Of a stretch of 64,000 nucleotides of DNA, positions 10,078 to 18,959 are shown in pieces (the first letter of the stretch is position 1; each line of letters begins with the position of its first letter). The stretch is from Bacillus sp. FSL K6-3431 (lineage in GTDB: Bacteria; Bacillota; Bacilli; Bacillales; Bacillaceae_C), in contig NZ_JBBOCT010000001.1 in NCBI RefSeq assembly GCF_038002605.1, positions 2,852,001 to 2,916,000 of the forward strand, in the 5' to 3' direction. Made by a program: the position numbers and the translations under genes. A model generated the notes under the pieces. It did no database searches. It saw only the letters and a program-made list of their open reading frames with translations, and was not told where the DNA came from.

Positions 10078-13000
10078 ATGAAACACTCTTACAACAAGCA
10101 ACAAGATCCGTTACAAACTAAACATCGCTTAACTTATGAAATGAAAAAGGTGATTAACAAAGATTCGACGAAAAGTTTACTTAGAGGTAAGCCCGAATGG
10201 TTCAAGTATCATAGAAAACGATTTATCGCTATATCTATTACAGTAGCCTTGTCTACTCCAGCGGTTTGGTCAATACCTGCAGCGGCTGCAACTGAGACGC
10301 CAGTATTAACTACAAGTAAAAAAACTAATTCAAATGAAAGTGCATCTTCCGCACAATTAATTGAAACAGAAGCGAGATCGATGGGCATTCCGCTATTCAC
10401 TTTTGAAAATGGGGTACCAAAGAATTTTAAATTAAAAGGTGGCGGTCATCTTGAGGTGAACGAACTACATTCAAAGGATGGTACTCAGTCCCTTAAATGG
10501 GATTATGCAAGCAGTTCCACTCTAACAATCAAGGAGAAAATTGGTTATAGCCCATTTGTTCCAAATGATCGTGATCAATCAATTAGTACATTTGTTGTAT
10601 GGGTTTATAATGAAAAACCGAAAGACGAATCCGTTACCTTTCAATTTGGAAGAGGAAATAAACCTGATAGTTGGTTCGAGATGAATCTCAATTTTAGTGG
10701 GTGGAGAACAGCTTGGGTATCGTTTGAACGTGATATGAAAGGATCTCCACATCCAGCTATGAATCGATTGATTATAAAAGCACCAAAGTCTGGAGAAGGG
10801 ACTTTATATTTCGACTCCATGATGTTGTCTACTCCTGTAGACCCTCGACATCATACACCAGATTTACAAGTCCCATTCGTTAATCCAGGAGTGATGGAAG
10901 CTGCGAATGCTCACTGGCTCGGTCTGTTGCATTATTCTCAACAGACTCCCCCAGAATCATCGGAGGAAGTAACAGACACAGATATCAAGGCATTTCGAAC
11001 AATTGAAGATAAATTTACGGAATTGGCTTTTAAACGAAAAAAGATAACTGATGCCCTTATAACCGATATTCGAACTCGTTATGAATCTTTTGAAATTGTA
11101 CGTGACGATGAAGTGATACGTGGAAAATCACTATTCATGCCTCACTTCGATCAAATGCCGCAGCCTTTAAAGGAATCTTTCAAGGAATTGAATAATACAG
11201 CTGATCTTAGAGCTTTTACTGACTTCATGCAATTGGTGACGGATGCGTACCTTTCCACTGATGATATGGCTTTGAAGAATGAGCTGAAGTCTATGTATGT
11301 CGATTTATCCGATCATTTCGCCGATCAAGGATGGAATTACGGTAGTGCACAGGGAACAATGCACCATTTAGGCTATAACGTTCGTGGCTTTTATACTTCA
11401 ACATTCTTGATGCGTGATGTTCTACGAGAGGCCAATCTTCTCGATCGTACGCAAAAAACGCTGTTATGGTTAAGCGGTGCAGGTAAAATGTATTTACCGT
11501 CAGAGCAGATCGAAGGTAATATTGATATTTTAAACACGACACTAAACGGCATGTTGGCCAGTATTTTGATACAGGAAGATACAAAGGATAAAGTTAGAGA
11601 TTTTGAAAGCTTTTCTTCTTGGCTATCGCAAGGACTACGACCAGCCAATGGATTAGATCCTGCATTCAAGAAGGATGGATCTGCATATCATCACGCTAAC
11701 CATTATCCAGCTTATGCGAATGATGCATTTAAAGGAGTTACTCCCATTATGTATGTGTTATCCGGCACCCATTTCAAGGTAGCAGAAGATGCGCATCAAA
11801 CTTTGAAAAAAGCACTGCTCGCTATGCGGCTTTATTCTAATAAAACGGAGTGGTTGATTAGCATTTCAGGACGCCATCCTGATGGAAAAGCTGCTCTGGT
11901 TCTGCCACCATATCGTTATATGGCTTTGGCAGGATCCCCGGATGGAGAAGAAACGATTGATCGTGAAGTAGCTGCAGCCTATTTGCGGTTATCTGATAAC
12001 GAGGATGCGACCGTTCGCCAGTTCAGGGCCTTGGGGATCGAAGCGGAACTAGCTCCGAATGGATTTTGGGCAATGAATTATGCCAATCTTGGATTGCATA
12101 GACGTGACGATTGGCTAGTTGGTGTCAAAGGATATAGCCGTTATTTATGGGGAAATGAAACTTATGAGAATGCAAACCTGTATGGTCGTTATATGTCTTA
12201 TGGGCAAATGCAAATTATGGGGTATGACAATCACATGAACAGCGGTTATGTTCATGATGGCTGGGATTGGAACCGTTGGCCAGGTACTACTACAATTCAC
12301 CTGCCATTTGAAAAGTTACGCTCCGATGTTCGGAATGTGGACCGTTTCAGCGGATTTGAGGAAATGCTTCTGTCTGATGAGACATTTTCGGGAAGCTTAA
12401 GTTTACAAGGAGATAATGGGATGTTTGCCATGAAGCTTCATGAACATCCTAAATATGATGGTACTCATCGCGCCCGAAAATCATACTTTTTCTTCGATAA
12501 CCGAATTATATCATTAGGTTCAGACATAGAAAATATGAATAATGAGTATTCAACGGAGACGACACTTTTCCAAAATTATATGCCTGAAAAAACTGATCCG
12601 ACATGGATGTCCACAGAAGACGCTATCACTGAATTTCCGTATGAAGATCGTCATGAACTTTCTCGTGACGCATGGCTCATCGACAATAAGGACAACGGTT
12701 ATTATGTACCATCTGGACAGACAATCGCGATGAAGCGATCTGAGCAGCAGTCGAAACATCAGAAGGATGGGTCAGAAACAACAGGAAATTTTGCAACGGC
12801 TTGGATTGATCACGGAAAGGCTCCTAAAGATGGAATGTATCAATATGCTGTATTAGTTAAGACAAATACGGAAGAGATGAAAGACTTTGTGGATTCAATG
12901 GAGAGCCAAAACGCCGCTCCATACAATGTATTACAGCAGGACCGAACGGCACATGTCGTACACGACCACACGACTGGTATAACTGGTTATGCCTTATTCG

Positions 13001-13368
13001 AAGCAAGTGATGCTGTCGATCAAGGGATTGTCCGTGCAGTAGATACTCCGTCCATGGTGATGACTCGCAAAGATGGAAACCGAATTGTCCTGAGCGTAGT
13101 AGATCCCAATTTACGTTTATATGAAGGTATCGAGGATGATCAATATGACGAAAATGGTGTTCAAAAAGAAGTAAGTATATATTCCCGCAGTTGGCGACAT
13201 GCAGAGAGTATTATGCGCCCGATGAAACTAACAATCGAAGGTGAATGGACAACGGTTTCTGCCGATGATCGGATTCGGATTCTATCCTCGGTAAACGGAC
13301 AAACACAAATAGAATTTGACAGCAAGGACGCCGAACCTATAGAGCTTGTTTTAGAACCTAAACAATAA
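10078..13368 (+). CDS. Secreted polysaccharide lyase family 8 (chondroitinase ABC-like)
   Basis: This 1,096-residue PL8 lyase has a chondroitinase-ABC-type N-terminal domain (from about residue 90), an alpha-toroid catalytic domain (about 290-650) and beta-sandwich domains. Candidate catalytic residues are H539 and Y546 in DGSAYHHANHYPAYA, R599 in SGRHPDG and E697 in ENANLYGRY; the spacing matches the known His/Tyr/Arg/Glu set. The N-terminus is odd: about 48 polar, basic residues precede the hydrophobic segment 49-64, with likely cleavage near the alanines at 68-71. The site AGGGGGG supports this start; M22 is an alternative. It should cleave uronic-acid glycosaminoglycans outside the cell. 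No transporter or glucuronyl hydrolase adjoins it. Confidence 0.88.
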   Translation: MKHSYNKQQDPLQTKHRLTYEMKKVINKDSTKSLLRGKPEWFKYHRKRFIAISITVALSTPAVWSIPAAAATETPVLTTSKKTNSNESASSAQLIETEARSMGIPLFTFENGVPKNFKLKGGGHLEVNELHSKDGTQSLKWDYASSSTLTIKEKIGYSPFVPNDRDQSISTFVVWVYNEKPKDESVTFQFGRGNKPDSWFEMNLNFSGWRTAWVSFERDMKGSPHPAMNRLIIKAPKSGEGTLYFDSMMLSTPVDPRHHTPDLQVPFVNPGVMEAANAHWLGLLHYSQQTPPESSEEVTDTDIKAFRTIEDKFTELAFKRKKITDALITDIRTRYESFEIVRDDEVIRGKSLFMPHFDQMPQPLKESFKELNNTADLRAFTDFMQLVTDAYLSTDDMALKNELKSMYVDLSDHFADQGWNYGSAQGTMHHLGYNVRGFYTSTFLMRDVLREANLLDRTQKTLLWLSGAGKMYLPSEQIEGNIDILNTTLNGMLASILIQEDTKDKVRDFESFSSWLSQGLRPANGLDPAFKKDGSAYHHANHYPAYANDAFKGVTPIMYVLSGTHFKVAEDAHQTLKKALLAMRLYSNKTEWLISISGRHPDGKAALVLPPYRYMALAGSPDGEETIDREVAAAYLRLSDNEDATVRQFRALGIEAELAPNGFWAMNYANLGLHRRDDWLVGVKGYSRYLWGNETYENANLYGRYMSYGQMQIMGYDNHMNSGYVHDGWDWNRWPGTTTIHLPFEKLRSDVRNVDRFSGFEEMLLSDETFSGSLSLQGDNGMFAMKLHEHPKYDGTHRARKSYFFFDNRIISLGSDIENMNNEYSTETTLFQNYMPEKTDPTWMSTEDAITEFPYEDRHELSRDAWLIDNKDNGYYVPSGQTIAMKRSEQQSKHQKDGSETTGNFATAWIDHGKAPKDGMYQYAVLVKTNTEEMKDFVDSMESQNAAPYNVLQQDRTAHVVHDHTTGITGYALFEASDAVDQGIVRAVDTPSMVMTRKDGNRIVLSVVDPNLRLYEGIEDDQYDENGVQKEVSIYSRSWRHAESIMRPMKLTIEGEWTTVSADDRIRILSSVNGQTQIEFDSKDAEPIELVLEPKQ

Positions 13369-13382
13369 TAAATGTACATTTT

Positions 13383-13417
13383 TAAAAGACACCTTTTATT
13401 TTGTGGTGTCTTTTAAA
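13383..13417. terminator. Bidirectional terminator between lyase and btuD
   Basis: Inverted repeat TAAAAGACACC / GGTGTCTTTTA with an 11-nt loop. It has T-runs on both strands, between the convergent lyase and btu operons. Confidence 0.85.
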
Positions 13418-13507
13418 CTATATACCAGCGTCTTTATCCATTTCATTTTCGTTTGACTTTATTATGGATATTAAGCTTTTGCCCTGCTATATCATGTGAT
13501 TTCCAAC

Positions 13508-14809
13508 TTATTCCCTATCCATTACTTGTATCTTTTCAAGTACACCTTCGCGTATCATCGTTCTGAGCTGCGATCCTTCAACACTTATCCCACTTTGTAC
13601 AGCAGCAATCACAACTCCACCTTGATCACGTTCCACAGCTGACAGAGCGTTTGCCTCACCAACTGCAGAAATAGCTTGTATAAAAACGTCATCCGAAATT
13701 ATTCCATTTATAAATACCCATGTATTTAATGCATCTATACTAGCACCTTTCGCAACAACTATAAACAGGGAGAAGCCATGCCCTTCATACGTGCCATAGA
13801 AGACATCTTTCTTACTAGCTGCTACCATTGCAATGGTTTCTTCTACAAATACTTTCTTCAAGGCTTCCGCTGAAAAAGCATTAACAAACCGATTTCTCCA
13901 ACCAAATCCGCTTCCCACTAACGCAGAAGCCATTACTTTCATTGGTATTGGTGAACAGAGTTCTATTGCGTCTTCACTAATTGTTAGAAACTGCTCGTTA
14001 ATGATAATTCGATCGCTATTTTGTTGTCCACTTACTTCTGGAAGTAAAACCACTTGCGGTTGGGGCACTTGTGGATGAAATTGCTCTACAACTTTTGTTT
14101 GATACACATCACGAATTCTATCCTCTTGTAAAACGATTTGAGGCTTACCAAGCACTTCAACCTCTCCACGATTCAAAAGCAGAAGCCTATCACAATATAA
14201 TCCAGCTAGATTCAAATCATGGAAAATCGACACAACTGTTAGTCCTCGCTCCCGAGTCCAATTTTTCAATTGATCCATTAATTCCTTTTGATATGCCAGG
14301 TCTAAGTGATTTGTCGGTTCATCCAGCAAAAGAATTTCCGGCTGTTGAGCAAGCGCTTGGGCAAGAAAAACCCGCTGGCGTTCCCCACCTGATAGCTCTT
14401 GTAAAAGTTTGTTCTGAAACTTTTCTACTCCAGTGGCAGCCATTGCTTCATGAACTAATACTTCATCATCTGGATGCCTTGAGTGTAGCCAGCCACTTTG
14501 ATGCGCATACCGGCCAAGTGAGACAGTTTCCTTTACTGTATAGGCGAAAACCTCAGAGGAGACTTGTGGTAAAACAGCGGCTACCCTTGCTAGCTCCTTG
14601 GCAGTATATGAGCTAATTTGCTGACCTTTTATAAAAACTTCCCCTTTTTCAGGTGTTAGCAATCCACTAATCATCTTTAATAACGTTGTCTTTCCACTAC
14701 CATTCGGTCCAAGGATACCAAATAATTCGCCACTGTTAACTGTAAATGACACATCATTAAGCACACTATTTCCAGGATACCCCCCTGAAATATTTTTCAC
14801 ATTCAGCAT
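13508..14809 (-). CDS. btuD: Cobalamin ABC transporter ATPase fused to a CbiZ-like domain
   Basis: Residues 1 to about 250 are a complete FecCD-type ABC ATPase: Walker A GPNGSGKTT, signature LSGGERQR, Walker B LLLDEPTNHLD and the switch His in SIFHDLN. The remaining 170 or so residues (from about 265) resemble adenosylcobinamide amidohydrolase CbiZ (DUF105). They contain SALVGSGFGWRNRFVN and AISAVGEANALSAVE, but several conserved CbiZ residues look altered. CbiZ opens the amide bond of cobinamide pseudo-cobamides for salvage. The fusion would couple corrinoid import to remodelling. It lies 3 bp after btuC. Whether the CbiZ part is active is uncertain. Confidence 0.85.
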   Translation of the reverse strand: MLNVKNISGGYPGNSVLNDVSFTVNSGELFGILGPNGSGKTTLLKMISGLLTPEKGEVFIKGQQISSYTAKELARVAAVLPQVSSEVFAYTVKETVSLGRYAHQSGWLHSRHPDDEVLVHEAMAATGVEKFQNKLLQELSGGERQRVFLAQALAQQPEILLLDEPTNHLDLAYQKELMDQLKNWTRERGLTVVSIFHDLNLAGLYCDRLLLLNRGEVEVLGKPQIVLQEDRIRDVYQTKVVEQFHPQVPQPQVVLLPEVSGQQNSDRIIINEQFLTISEDAIELCSPIPMKVMASALVGSGFGWRNRFVNAFSAEALKKVFVEETIAMVAASKKDVFYGTYEGHGFSLFIVVAKGASIDALNTWVFINGIISDDVFIQAISAVGEANALSAVERDQGGVVIAAVQSGISVEGSQLRTMIREGVLEKIQVMDRE

Positions 14810-14812
14810 GTC

Positions 14813-15874
14813 TTATCCTCTTCTTTCCACACGTCTTCTCACTAAAATTGCCGCAAAAGCAGGTGCACCGATTAATGCCGTAATCACACCAATTGGCAAC
14901 TCGGCTGGCTGGATGATTGTCCGTGCCACCAGATCAGCTAAGATGAGAAATCCAGCGCCAACCACCAGCGACAAAGGTAATAATCGTTTATGATCGGGTC
15001 CCCAAATCATCCGTACTAAGTGTGGAATGACAAGGCCAACAAAGCCAATTGTCCCTGATACAGCCACAGCGGCACCTGTCAATAACGAACCAGCTGCAAG
15101 TACTGCGAGTTTTCGGCGTTCCACACTTACCCCAAGATGCTTCGCCCGCTCTTCTCCAAATGACATCGCGTTCAGTTCTCGGGCATTGATCATTAAAATA
15201 AACCCACCAATTAAAAAGAAAGGTAGAATAATCTGGATATAGCTCCACCCTCTCATCGATACACTACCCAATAGCCAGCCAATGATTTGGCGCAGCTCCT
15301 CACCAGAAAGTGCAATCATTAGCGAAAGTAATGCACCTAGAAAAGAACTAAAAATGATTCCCGTTAAAATAATTGTTTCCACTTTCATAGAAGGTTCGAT
15401 GCTTTTAGCAAAAAATAATACGAGGAAAATAGTCAAGAAGGCAGCAGTTATACTAACAAGAGGCAATGTGAAAATCCCTACAAACTGTATACTGATTTGA
15501 AAAAACAGTACACAAACAGCACCTACAGAGGCTCCAGATGAAACGCCTAGCGTATATGGATCTGCGAGCGGATTACGAAGCAGCCCTTGGAAGGCTCCTC
15601 CTGCCATTGCAAGAGAAGCCCCAACTAGACCAGCCAGTAATACCCGTGGCAGGCGGATATTCATCACGATGGTCGCGTGCATCGAATCAATATGTTCGCT
15701 TAGCGGTAAATGGAAAACCTTTGCTCCAACAATAAATGCGATGTCTGTAAAAGGCACGCGGACCGCCCCAATTGAAATGCCTAAAAACATCGTAAATAGT
15801 AAAAACCCACCTGCAACTACATATGAAATTACCTGTTTATTTCCCGAAAACTTCTGGGTAAATGGCTTTTGCAA
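14813..15874 (-). CDS. btuC: Cobalamin ABC transporter permease
   Basis: This 353-residue FecCD-family permease has about ten hydrophobic helices. The typical motifs are RLPRVL near residue 75, GxxLAMAGGAFQGLLRNPLADP, and the C-terminal GFVGLVIPHLVR with the LPIGVITALIG coupling region. The start lies 38 bp inside the end of btuF, indicating translational coupling. No later Met fits before the first membrane helix. The riboswitch upstream of btuF indicates a corrinoid rather than siderophore substrate. Confidence 0.92.
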   Translation of the reverse strand: MQKPFTQKFSGNKQVISYVVAGGFLLFTMFLGISIGAVRVPFTDIAFIVGAKVFHLPLSEHIDSMHATIVMNIRLPRVLLAGLVGASLAMAGGAFQGLLRNPLADPYTLGVSSGASVGAVCVLFFQISIQFVGIFTLPLVSITAAFLTIFLVLFFAKSIEPSMKVETIILTGIIFSSFLGALLSLMIALSGEELRQIIGWLLGSVSMRGWSYIQIILPFFLIGGFILMINARELNAMSFGEERAKHLGVSVERRKLAVLAAGSLLTGAAVAVSGTIGFVGLVIPHLVRMIWGPDHKRLLPLSLVVGAGFLILADLVARTIIQPAELPIGVITALIGAPAFAAILVRRRVERRG

Positions 15875-16814
15875 GCTCCTCTACTCCTTCGATAATCCGC
15901 GGTCCGGAACGACTTACAAGATCTTCATTTACTTCATATACTTGTTTTTCCTTCACAGCAGTCATATCCTGCCATCCTTTACGTTCCAGTACTAGTTCAG
16001 TTGCATTTTCCACACCATATGTCGTTATGATCACATCTGGATTTAGCACAAGCACTGCTTCTTCATTCATTTGAGGGTAACCGTCTTCTTTAACCGCATT
16101 TTGTGCATTGATTACTTTTAGCATTTCATTCATAAATGTATTTTGTCCCGATGCATACATTTCAGGTGCAGGGGATATTTCTACAAATACTGTTTTCTGG
16201 TCTTCTTCAGAAATAGACTCTGCTTGTTTTTTAATTGCAGCCAATTTTGCTTTCATGTCATCGATCAATTGATCAGATTCTTCCGACTTCCCTGTTGCTT
16301 TTGCAACCATCTCGATCGATTCATATACTGCCTCAAAACTTTGTGCATCATTAACCACCAGGACAGTTATCCCACTATCCTCCAGCTGTTTCAGCCCAGA
16401 TTCCCACATAGAAACGGTTGAACCATGAGCAAGTACTACGTCAGGCTCTAATGAAATGATTTTTTCGATATTTAACTCCATACCTGCTACTTTTTCTATT
16501 TCATTAACTTCTTCGGGATAATTGTCAGATTCAGAAACCCCTACAACTGTATCACCTGCACCTAGGGCATAGACAATTTCCGTATTACTTGGCATAAGCG
16601 TAACAATCTTTTCTGGCTTTTTCTCAATCACTACATCTTTATTTGTTGCATCTTTGATCGTAACCGGAAAAGTCTCTACTGATGCGTTTTCTTGATCTGT
16701 TTGATCAGACACCGATTCATTATTGTTTTCAACTGGTGTTGGCTCAGCCTCATTTCCACATGCTGCTAAAAAAACGAGCATGAAGGCTATGAGCAGTGCA
16801 TTTAATTTTTTCAC
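15837..16814 (-). CDS. btuF: Cobalamin-binding lipoprotein BtuF
   Basis: This is a periplasmic-binding-protein-like lipoprotein. I place the start at GTG 16814: the AAGGGGGAGA ribosome site sits inside any longer reading from 16835, which would add only seven residues. The result is 325 residues with a lipoprotein signal peptide (hydrophobic core, then LAACGN). A low-complexity linker precedes the class III binding fold, which includes IVTLMPSNTEIVYALGAGD and later YPQMNEEAVL and SRSGPRIIEGVEEL. It captures cobalamin or cobinamide at the outer face for BtuCD. It is the first gene of the riboswitch-controlled operon. Confidence 0.92.
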   Translation of the reverse strand: MKKLNALLIAFMLVFLAACGNEAEPTPVENNNESVSDQTDQENASVETFPVTIKDATNKDVVIEKKPEKIVTLMPSNTEIVYALGAGDTVVGVSESDNYPEEVNEIEKVAGMELNIEKIISLEPDVVLAHGSTVSMWESGLKQLEDSGITVLVVNDAQSFEAVYESIEMVAKATGKSEESDQLIDDMKAKLAAIKKQAESISEEDQKTVFVEISPAPEMYASGQNTFMNEMLKVINAQNAVKEDGYPQMNEEAVLVLNPDVIITTYGVENATELVLERKGWQDMTAVKEKQVYEVNEDLVSRSGPRIIEGVEELAKAIYPEVFGK

Positions 16815-16840
16815 GATTCTCTCCCCCTTTTTCATTTTAC

Positions 16841-16874
16841 AAAAAATAAAAACATCCCCAACGAATGGAGATGT
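16841..16874 (-). terminator. Riboswitch expression-platform terminator
   Basis: On the minus strand ACATCTCC and GGGGATGT form a stem around a short loop, followed by a U-rich run, 27 nt before the btuF start. Its place between the cobalamin aptamer and btuF makes it the likely B12-induced transcription terminator. Confidence 0.85.
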
Positions 16875-16939
16875 ACGATTAATGGACAGCTTTTAATAAA
16901 GCATCTGCTAATCCACCTTCGCCCATCCTCGTAGGTTAA

Positions 16940-17155
16940 TCTGGTGTAATGGCATCGGCAGGTCTCCTGACTCATGATCATCGTTTGCTGCTCCTTCCCG
17001 TACAATACGCACAGTGGATTATAATACAGCTCACTCCCATTTACAGTGGCGGGACCGCGTTGGATTTTAACCAACTTCCCTTTTGAGCTTTTACATAGAT
17101 AGCGCAAATATGGACTTCCCATAAATCCTTTGCTATATATTAAAAAGCACCGATA
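16940..17155 (-). ncRNA. Cobalamin (AdoCbl) riboswitch
   Basis: The minus strand carries the class I cobalamin aptamer landmarks in order: GCGGTCCCGCCACTGTAAA, then TGGGAGTGAGC, GGGAAGGAGC, and the B12 box AGTCAGGAGACCTGCC (16972-16957). An intrinsic terminator and btuF follow. The expected logic is repression of btuFCD when adenosylcobalamin is abundant. The outer boundaries are approximate because the P1 stem was not folded. Confidence 0.95.
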
Positions 17156-17274
17156 ACCGTTATATATTTTTATAAATACTACATCATTATACATGTATTT
17201 TTTATTTCTCACATCTTTTTTAAGCCATAATGGGAATAGTAATAATATATATACATGAGTCGGGAGTGATATAG

Positions 17275-18474
17275 ATGGATTGGATTACAGGAATATGCTT
17301 ACTGCTTGTATGCATTTTCTTATACCCTTATTTGGATTTTTCTCTCGGCAGATATATACATAGGAAACGAGAGACAAGACGACGTTATCCGCTTAGAAAA
17401 GGTCAGCTACAATTGATTACAAATGGTGCTGATTTATATAAAAATTATTTTGATGATCTTCGCAAATCAACATCTACCATACATATCCTTTTTTATATTG
17501 TAAAAGATGATCGCTTTAGTGCAGCTTTTTTTGATGTACTAAAAGAGCAGGCACAAAAAGGCGTGCAAGTTCGACTTCTCCTAGACTGGTTCGGCAGCAG
17601 AAATGTCCCTAAAAAATGGATTTCTGAAGCCCGCGATCTAGGGATCAAAATTGAATTTTGTCATAGGCCTCATTTTCCTTTTTACTTTTTCACGCTTCAA
17701 CAAAGGAATCACCGAAAAATTACGATTATCGACGGTAAGATAGGATATTTAGGCGGTTACAATATTGGCAAAGAATATATTGACCTTGATCCAAAATTAT
17801 CACCGTGGCGCGACTACCATATTCGAATTACCGGAGAAAGCGTTGCTGATATACAACAGGAATTCCTCATCGACTGGAAGCGCGCTACACATGCGGATGT
17901 TAATGCAGATCCCATATCTTTTTCCGACCAACCCGAAAATATGGAGCATTACCTATTTCCTTCAGAGGGGATAGATGTGGAAGAAAAACTTGTTCAATTA
18001 ATGGAAAAGGCACAAAAGACAGTCATCATCGGCACACCTTATTTCGTACCACCAAAGAGGTTATTTACTGCTATCGAAGCTGCACTTACTAGAGGTGTTT
18101 CTGTATCCGTACTTGTTCCAGAAAAATCGGATCATCCAATTGTTAAAGAAGCTTCTTTTCGTTATTTAAAAAGAGTTCTTGCTGGTGGCGGAACGGTTTA
18201 CCAGTTTCAACATGGATTTTTTCACGCAAAAGTAATTGTCATTGATGGACTTATCTGTGATATTGGCACAGCAAACTTCGATAGAAGAAGCATTCTGTTA
18301 AATCATGAAATTAATTGCTTTATATATGACCGCGCTTTTATTGCAGATGTTGAAGAAGCATTAGCTGAAGATATTCGCCACTCGACTAAACTAACTTTAG
18401 AAGGTTTAAAAAAAGTAAGAGGATTCGCACGAGTAAAAGCATGGATTGGTAAATTGGTCGAAGGATTATTATAG
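17275..18474 (+). CDS. clsB: Cardiolipin synthase (phospholipase D family, YwjE-like)
   Basis: This 399-residue protein has a short N-terminal membrane anchor (residues 5-25) and two PLD active-site motifs. The first is HRKITIIDGKIGYLGG (an HxK variant with N before H) and the second is HAKVIVIDGLICDIGTANFD (HxKxxxxD). It condenses phosphatidylglycerol molecules to cardiolipin at the membrane. Length and position next to fadF and argS match B. subtilis ywjE. GGGAGTGAT precedes the ATG. Confidence 0.88.
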   Translation: MDWITGICLLLVCIFLYPYLDFSLGRYIHRKRETRRRYPLRKGQLQLITNGADLYKNYFDDLRKSTSTIHILFYIVKDDRFSAAFFDVLKEQAQKGVQVRLLLDWFGSRNVPKKWISEARDLGIKIEFCHRPHFPFYFFTLQQRNHRKITIIDGKIGYLGGYNIGKEYIDLDPKLSPWRDYHIRITGESVADIQQEFLIDWKRATHADVNADPISFSDQPENMEHYLFPSEGIDVEEKLVQLMEKAQKTVIIGTPYFVPPKRLFTAIEAALTRGVSVSVLVPEKSDHPIVKEASFRYLKRVLAGGGTVYQFQHGFFHAKVIVIDGLICDIGTANFDRRSILLNHEINCFIYDRAFIADVEEALAEDIRHSTKLTLEGLKKVRGFARVKAWIGKLVEGLL

Positions 18475-18549
18475 TTCAGCTTGTTTTTTTATTGAAACAA
18501 TAGCCAAATATATAGGATCTCAGCAATTTGGCGACTTTTTTTCTGTTTA

Positions 18550-18837
18550 TTGGACGCTCAGGGGATTTTACTGGCGACTCGCGGGATTTGCTGGCCACTC
18601 ACGGGATTTGCTGGCCACTCTCCGGATTTACTGGCCACTCTCCGGATTTGCTGGCCACTCGCGGGATTTGCTGGCCACTCACGAGATTTGCTGGCCACTC
18701 GCGGGATTTGCTGGCCACTCACCGGATTTGCTGGCCACTCACGAGATTTGCTGGCCACTCACGAAATTTACTGGCCACTCACGAGATTTGCTGGCCACTC
18801 ACGAGATTTACTGGCCACTCACGAGATTTACTAGTCA
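18550..18837. repeat. 20-bp tandem repeat array, left part
   Basis: Thirteen complete 20-bp units start at 18571 and repeat every 20 bp, followed by a 7-nt partial unit (CTAGTCA) that abuts the IS end. One degenerate unit lies at the left edge (18550-18570). The consensus is CTGGCCACTC plus a variable half (ACGAGATTTG, GCGGGATTTG, ACCGGATTTG or TCCGGATTTG). Twenty is not a multiple of three and units lack stops, so all forward frames stay open. The apparent proteins here are artefacts. It lies between the convergent clsB and argS genes. Confidence 0.95.
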
Positions 18838-18906
18838 AGTCCAGACAATTGTGTAATTTAGTTTACAATGTTTTCTTTATGATATTTAGTTATAGTTGGC
18901 TATTTT

Positions 18907-18952
18907 ATTTCATCAAGTGAAAAGGGGGTACCCCCTTTTCACTTGATGAAAT
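18907..18952. terminator. Perfect 46-bp palindrome at the transposase 3' end
   Basis: Both 23-base arms match exactly around GGGGGTACCCCC (18924-18935). It starts 8 bp past the transposase stop codon, inside the IS. It can act as a transcription terminator in both directions and insulate the transposase from read-through. Confidence 0.8.
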
Positions 18953-18959
18953 TGTCATT

